Assembly: GCA_028571685.1 (NCBI GenBank)
Contig: CM053143.1
Span: 55,235,208-55,299,207, forward strand
Source: Heterohyrax brucei
Lineage: Eukaryota; Chordata; Mammalia; Hyracoidea; Procaviidae
Direction of reading: 5' to 3'
Length of the DNA stretch: 64,000 bases
The notes beneath the pieces were generated by a model. The model was not told where the DNA came from and did not search any database. It was given only the letters and a program-made list of their open reading frames with translations. Position numbers and translations under genes: made by a program. How positions within the stretch are numbered: the stretch's first letter is position 1; each line of letters opens with the position of its first letter. Shown piece by piece: positions 58,215-64,000 of the stretch.

Positions 58215-58650
58215 AAGTGCAAGTTTGGCCTTTTCTTTGCCTTATGGAAATTCAATCTTCCAGTATCTCATACTTTTCCCAGTTTTGCCATCTGGTAATA
58301 TGAGCACTGCCAATCATGTCAGCAAACTCATCCTAGACAAGTGGCACATGTCTCACTGCTGAATATCACTGGTCATCTTTGTAGTACTCCCCTTGGGGAA
58401 ACCATGCACAGAAGTCAGTCCTTAGTCTGCCCTTCAAAGCAATTTTGGTATTTTTTTCCTATAATGTCCATCAGAGCTGTTGTCTTCTTACTCCTGATGT
58501 CTTGAATATCATCAAAATGTCTTTTATTCAATAGTTCTTTTATCTTCAGGTAAAGAAAAAAAATCACCAGGAGTCAGATCAGATAAGTAGGTATGGCATC
58601 TCAATACAGCTATTTGTTTGTTGGCTAAAAACTCCCTCATATACAACTAC
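58214..58650 (-). mobile_element. Mariner-type DNA transposon remnant (transposase C-terminal part)
   Basis: Translating the minus strand near 58640-58550 gives REFLANKQIAVL followed by SDLTPGDFFL. This matches the mariner signature around the last catalytic Asp of the transposase (family pattern YSPDLAPCDFFLF). Further on, RHFDDIQDI and YQNCFEG fit the C-terminal end. Several stops and frame changes. No terminal inverted repeats recognised. Confidence 0.72.
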
Positions 58651-59286
58651 ACAATTAAGTTCATGAACTTGCCACCATGCCACCATGCTCAATGACCATT
58701 CCAGTAAGAGTTGTCAAATTTCTTTGAAGGGTGGACTAGGTGCTGGCACTGGTGCATAGTTTCCTGAGGGTAGTGCTTCAAAGGTGACCAGAGTGATAGT
58801 CAGCAATGAGGTATGTAACACAATAATTAAGTTTATGGACTTAATTGTGATACTTCTGCTAAAGCAATCTTAGTTTTCATCTTTTTTTAGGGTCTCCAAA
58901 TCTAATACATATTCACACAAATATGAGTATATATAAAACATAAACACATACATTCATGCACATATATATTTTTTCATGTACTAGTGTATATTGCCAGCAA
59001 CCACATAACTTCGTGTGTCATTAGCAGACAGATTACATATATTTTTAAATGAGTACTAAAATTAGACACAAGTGAAATACTTGCATACCTTAATATACAA
59101 TTACTCTGGTATGTAAGGAATAAAAAGCTATTTTTAAAACAGACTAATCATAACATATGAATAATAACAATAAATCTTCCATGAATAAGTTTAGAAATCT
59201 TTCCACAACATTTCATTTGCTCTTAAAAAAATACAGAGAAGTAGAAAGAACGTGTGATGTTCTCACTTGTCTTTTTAATTTTTTTT
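58651..59286. other. Possible rest of mariner, otherwise unassigned
   Basis: 58651-58840 may include more of the mariner remnant, but translation is not convincing. After about 58860 the sequence is AT-rich without calls. Confidence 0.35.
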
Positions 59287-60722
59287 CCACTTCAGTGTAT
59301 GGGATGAGAAAATATGGACTCCAGTGGAAGTCCACCACTTGTCTGGCATTTTGCCATATTACAGTGTCTAGTATGTCACTGTGATCCTGGAAGCTATGCC
59401 ACTGATATTTCAAATACCAGCAGGATCATCACTCATGGTAGACAGGTTTCAGCAGAACTTCCAGACTGAGACAGACTAGCCAGAAGAATCTGGTTCTCTA
59501 ATTCTAAAAACAATGGACAGTGAAAACCTTATGAGTAGCAAAGGAACATTGTTTGATAAGGTGCCAGAAGAAGAGTCTTTTGTATTGGAAGGCACTCAAA
59601 ATACGAATGTGGGAGAGTTGCATCCTTAGTGCTGTGGATGGAACCTTCATTTGCTGAAGCTGTATGACTCAAAATGAGAACGAAATGCTGAAAACATCCT
59701 AATAATCATAATGGATATTGTCAAAAATGAAATGGAACATGTAAACATTGATATCCTCGGCATTAGTGAGCTGCAATGAGCTGACATTGACCATTGTGAG
59801 TAAAACAATTATGTGGTCTACTACAGGAATGAAGAACTGAAAAGGAATGGTATTACATTCACTATCACAAAACAACATTTCAAGATCCATCTTGAAGTAC
59901 AACATCCTCGGTAACAGAAAAACAGCCATGCGCCTTAAAGGAAGGCCAGTTAACACAAATGTGATTCAAATGCACACAAACCACTAAGACCAAAGACAAA
60001 GAAATCAAAGATTTTTACTAGCTTCCGTAGTATGAAATTGATCAAATACGGAATCAAGTTAAATTGATAGTTATTGGTGACTGGAATGCAAGCATGGGAA
60101 ATGAAGTGGGATCAGCAGTTGGAAAATACAGCCTTGGTAATAGAAATGACATCTTGATGATAGAGATAGTACCAGAGATTGCATGATAGAATTTAGCGAA
60201 ACCAATAACATTCATCATGTTGCCCTTTTCAAAAACATAAATGGAAGCTACACACACAGACCTCACCAGAGGGTGTAGATAACAATCAGATCAACTACAT
60301 TAGTGGAAGGAGAGGAAGGACAAGCTAAATATCAACTATCAGAACAAGCCCAGGGGCTAACCGTGCAACAGACCATCAATTGTTTATCTGCAAGTTCAAG
60401 TTGAAACTGAAGAAAAATAAAGCAAATCCACAAGCTCCCAAATATGACCTTGTGTATATCCCGTCTTAATTTAGAGACCATCTCACAAATGGAGTTGATG
60501 CATTGAACTCAAATGACTAAAGACATCAAGGATATCATGCATGAATAAAGCAAGAGATCATTTAAAACATGTGAAAGAAAGAAAAGACCAGCATGGGTGT
60601 TAGAAGAGACTGGCAATTGCTCTCGAATGTAGAGTATCTAAAGCATATGGAAGAAACGATAAAGTGAAAGAGCAGAACAGAAGATGTCAAAGAGTGCTCC
60701 AAAAGACAAAATATTACCATGA

Positions 60723-60727
60723 AATGT
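60723..60727. repeat. LTR-B target-site duplication, left copy
   Basis: aatgt, repeated at 61252-61256. Confidence 0.8.
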
Positions 60728-61251
60728 TGTTTTAGTCAGTTAGTGCAGTTCTAACAGAAGTATCACAGAATGGATAGCTTTAACAAAGGCAAGTTTATTC
60801 TTACATACGCCGGTGGGCTGCAAGTCCAAATTCAGGATGTCTGCTCCGGGGGAAGGCTTTCCCCTTTGCTGGCTCTGGAGGAAAGTCCGGTATTGCATCA
60901 GTCTTTGTCCAAGGAGTGTCTTGGCGCAGGAACCTCAGGTCTGAAGGACTCGCTCTTCTCCCGATGCTGCTTGCTTGATGGTATGAGTTCCCAATTCTCT
61001 GCCTACTTTTCTTTCTTTTTACATCTTCTAGGATGAAAGGATTAAGGGTGGGGCAAGCCACACTCCAGGGAAACTCCCTTTACAGTTGAGAAGGAGTGTG
61101 ATCTTATAAAGGGATTTACAGTCCCAGTCTAATCCTTTAACATACAGCACAGCAAAATCACAAAATGGATGACAATTGTAGAATAGAGGGAACCATGGCC
61201 CAGCCACAGGGATATACCTATTTTGGGGAGGACACAATTCAATCCATGACA
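60728..61251 (-). mobile_element. Solo LTR, family B, with 5-bp duplications
   Basis: + strand from tgttttagtcagttagtgca to aattcaatccatgaca, 524 bases, TG...CA, flanked by aatgt on both sides. This is the clearest proof that family B is an LTR. Internal retroviral genes are absent, as expected for a solo LTR. Five-base duplications fit ERVL/MaLR-class integration. Confidence 0.85.
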
Positions 61252-61256
61252 AATGT
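61252..61256. repeat. LTR-B target-site duplication, right copy
   Basis: aatgt. Confidence 0.8.
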
Positions 61257-63117
61257 GCAGAAAAAAGCACCTGGAGTTAGAAAACCAAAATGGAAAAAAC
61301 AAAGATAGTAATTTTCAAGCTGGAAGAACTGAAGAGAAAGATCAACTTTTGAGTTTCAATGCTGAAAGATGTTCAGGGAAAATACTGAACAATAAAAGAA
61401 GCATAAAAAAATGGAAGGACTGTACAGAGCCACTGTACCAAAAAGAAGTAGTGATATTAATTAAGAACCAATGGTACTAAAGGAAGAATTCCAAGATGCT
61501 CTGAAATTGCTGCAAAAAACAGTGCTTTAGGAATTGACTGAATACTGATTGGGATGTTTCAGCAAATTGTTGCAGCACTGCAAATGCTCATTTGTCTATG
61601 CCAAGAAATTTGGAAGACAGCTACCTGGCCAGCTGAATAAAATACATCCATATCTACACCCAATGCAAACAACAGTGATCCTATAGAATGTAGGAATTAT
61701 CAACGACATCATTAATATCACATGGAAGTAAAGTTTTTATGCAAATTATGTATCTTTGTGGCAGTGCATTGACAGAGAATTACCAAAACTTCAAGTCAGA
61801 TTTAGAAGAGGATGTGGAACCAGGGACATCAATGTTGACATCAGATGTATTCTGGCTGAAAGCAGAAAATACTAGATAGTTTTTATTTGTGTTTTATTAA
61901 CAGTGCAAAGGCATTAGACTGCATAGAGCACAAAAAATTATAGTTAGTGTTTTGAAGAATGGAAATTTCAAAACACTTACCCATGCTCATGAGGAACTTG
62001 TAAATAGACCAAGAGGTATCTTTTCTAACAGAACATGGGAATACTGTGTGGTTTAAAATAAGGAAAGATGTACATGAAGGCTATATGCTTTCATCTTCAA
62101 TTTTTACATTGAGCAAATAACCTGAGAAACTGAACTATGTGAAGAAAAATGGTTCATCATGACTGGTGGAAGATTCAATAACAACTTGAGATTTGAAGAC
62201 GACACAACCTTGCTTACTGAAAAGGAAGACAACTTGAAGCATTGATGAAGATCAAAGATCACAGCCTACAGTGCAGATTGTACCTCAAGGTAAAGGAAAA
62301 GAAATCCCCACAAGTAGACTGACAAGCAACACTATGATAAACAGAAAAAATAATAACATTGACAAGGGTGTCATTTTACTTGAATCTACAACCAACACAC
62401 ATTGAACCTGCAGACAATAAACCAATGGCATATTGCGCTGGGCAAATCTTCTCCAAAAGACCTCTTGAAAGTGTTAAAAAGCAAATATGCCATTTTGAGA
62501 ACTAAGATATGCCTAAGCAAAACCATGATGTTTTCAATTGACTCAGGCATGTGAAAACTGGATAACAAAGAAGGAAGACTGAAGAAGAATTGACACATTT
62601 GAGGTATAGTGTTGGTGAAGAAGACTGAATCTCCCGCAGATTGCTGAAAAGTAAACAAGTCTGTATTGGAAGAAGTGCAAACAGACAGCTCCCTAGAAGC
62701 AAGCATGGCAAGACTTTGTCTCACATACTTGGGACATGTTATCAGAAAGGACCAGTACTTGGAGACAGACATCATGCTTAGTGTAGCAGTGAGTCAGCTA
62801 AAGTGAGGAAGATCCTCAACGGGATGGAACGACACAGTGGCTTTCACCGAGGGTTCAACCACAACAAAGATTGTGTGGATGCGGAAGACTATGCATTGCT
62901 GTAATATGTTGTACACAGGAGCACTAGGAGTGGGACCCAGGTCAACAGCACTTAACGACAACAAAAAAGGGAAAATAGTTCTCATGGATTGTGAATCCAC
63001 TTTTTATGATTCTTGGCTGTGAGCGCTTTCTGTGCACACACATAGAGAGCTTTTTATCTACACTGAATTTTGACCAGTTTTTATATGATTTCTAACTTGA
63101 ACTTTTTATCAGGTAAA

Positions 63118-63147
63118 GTTAATTAACTCAATGAGTGGGTAATTAAC
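63118..63147. repeat. Short perfect inverted repeat gttaatta/taattaac
   Basis: 8-base arms at 63118-63125 and 63140-63147 with a 14-base loop. The arms are homeodomain-type TAATTA cores, but such matches are common in AT-rich DNA. Confidence 0.7.
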
Positions 63148-63212
63148 TATTCCAATTAATCCTTTTTTAAAGCATAGAAAATGGATCTGAAACAGTTTAT
63201 ATTAGACAGAAC

Positions 63213-64000
63213 AGTTATTGTTATTAAGTGCCACTGAGTCGATTCCGACTCACAGCAGTCCTATGCACAGCAGCACTAGCACGAAACACTACCTGGGCCT
63301 GTGTCACACTGTCAGTAGTTTCATGTTTAAGCCTATTACTACGGTCACTGGGTCAATACATCTTATTAAGGGTCTTACTCTTTCTTGCTGACTCTACCAA
63401 GTGTGATATCCTTCTCCCGGGACTGATCCTTCCTGACAACATGTCCAAATTATGTAAGACACAGTCTCAATACCCTTGTTTCTAATGAGCACTCTGGTTA
63501 TGCTTCTTCCAGAACAGATCTATTTGTTCTTTTTGTGGTCCATGGTACATTCAAAATTCTTCTCCAACACCACAATTCAAAGGCATCAATTCTTCTTCTG
63601 TCTTCCTTTTTCATTGTCAAGCTTTCATATGCATATGATGTGATTGAAAATATCATGGCTTAGGTTGGACGCACCTCAGTCTTCAAGGTGACGTATTTTC
63701 AACACTTTAAAGAGGTCTTTTGCAGATTTTCCCAATGCAATGCATCTTTTGATTTCTTGACTGCTGCTTCCATGAGTGTTGATTGTGGCAAAATCCTTGA
63801 CAGCCTCAATCCTTTCTCCATTTATCACGATGTTGCTTACTGATCCACTTGTGAGATTTTCATTCTCTTGGTATTGATGTACAATCAGTGCTGAAGGCTG
63901 TGGTCTTTGATCTTCACCAGTATTTCAAATCCTCTTCACTTTTAGCAAAGCAAGTTTGTGTCATCTGCGTAACATAGGTTGTTAAATTTTCCTACAATTT
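63213..64000 (-). mobile_element. RTE/BovB-type LINE, 3' region, antisense, cut by the window end
   Basis: The 3' terminus is at 63213 (gttattgttattaagtgcca, then gagtcgattccgactcacag). The element continues to 64000 with antisense landmarks gtgatatccttctcccggga, ttgatttcttgactgctgct and tcatctgcgtaacataggtt, the antisense of the YADD region. It is better preserved than the other copies and continues beyond the window. Confidence 0.88.

Larger units (their letters stand above)
59699..62300 (+). pseudogene. RTE endonuclease/reverse transcriptase remnant
   Basis: The single RTE protein is preserved only as short frame pieces on both sides of the inserted LTR (60728-61251). The catalytic GDWN of the endonuclease is readable. 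The RT box YADD has become FEDD, keeping the two aspartates. Stop codons occur throughout, for example soon after GISEL. Confidence 0.8.
59287..62967 (+). mobile_element. RTE/BovB-type LINE, nearly full length, split by an LTR
   Basis: Runs from cacttcagtgtatgggatga to the 3' tail cttaacgacaacaaaaaa. Without the LTR at 60728-61251 it is about 3.15 kb, near the full size of RTE elements. Endonuclease signatures are DILGISEL (about 59745) and IGDWNAS (about 60070). Reverse-transcriptase signatures are FRRGCGTR (about 61800) and FEDDTTL, the altered YADD box (about 62190). Frequent stops. RTEs encode one protein with APE endonuclease and RT; this one is dead. Confidence 0.88.

Noticed and set aside
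59213-59413. Opposed small frames at the RTE 5' end
   Set aside because: They overlap the RTE 5'UTR and flank, with no domain on either strand.
1-64000. CRISPR arrays, bacterial operons, or an undescribed defence-like system
   Set aside because: No regularly spaced direct repeats, no ribosome-binding-site-led gene chains, and all long frames belong to mammalian transposable elements.

Overview
This window is mammalian nuclear DNA with no recognisable host gene. The diagnostic signals are many copies of a tRNA-derived SINE ending in a 'tatgagtcggaatcgactc'-type tail (the AfroSINE family), several RTE/BovB-type LINEs that share that tail, and an L1 lineage that is long between its two ORFs. 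Together these point to an afrotherian, most likely a paenungulate such as an elephant; this is inference from the repeat families and was not checked against a database. The sequence is AT-rich and intergenic or intronic in character. I found no bacterial-type operons, CRISPR arrays, rRNA genes or functional tRNA genes.

Layout. 427-6717: a solo LTR (family A) split by a 5.8-kb L1 (L1A) that has its 5' end but lost its 3' end. 7297-10100: two RTE elements head to head, the second interrupted by an LTR (family B). 10121-11765: AfroSINEs and another antisense RTE. 13627-14923: a short antisense L1 (L1B) holding only the 5'UTR and the start of ORF1 between perfect 14-bp target-site duplications. 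15207-16424: a SINE and LTR-A pieces. 16776-18977: repeat-poor sequence. 18993-26183: the best element of the window, a nearly full-length L1 (L1D) with perfect 15-bp duplications, one frameshift in ORF1 and one nonsense codon in ORF2. 26300-29560: ancient L1 pieces and an LTR-B split by an RTE. 30532-32362: a 5'-truncated L1 (L1F). 33288-34741: three LTR pieces. 35080-37494: repeat-poor. 37495-39380: L1E. 39381-42010: dense AfroSINEs. 42011-44404: repeat-poor. 44408-45172: SINE and RTE. 45237-54929: a Tigger1-type DNA transposon split by a 7-kb antisense L1 (L1C) and two SINEs. 54930-59286: repeat-poor sequence, SINE, LTR-A, MIR and a mariner remnant. 59287-62967: a nearly full-length RTE split by an LTR-B with 5-bp duplications. 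63213-64000: an antisense RTE running off the window.

How the parts relate. L1 encodes its own ORF1 RNA-binding protein and its ORF2 endonuclease/reverse transcriptase. The RTEs encode a single endonuclease/reverse-transcriptase protein, and the AfroSINEs probably borrow it through their shared 3' tail. The nesting gives a relative history: Tigger1 and LTR-A are older than the L1s inserted in them, RTE and LTR-B were active in overlapping periods (each is found inside the other), and L1D is the most recent large insertion. Apart from L1D every coding region is heavily broken. I found no convincing new biological system. The most informative observations are two 3'-truncated L1s whose junctions suggest internal priming, and the near-intact L1D.
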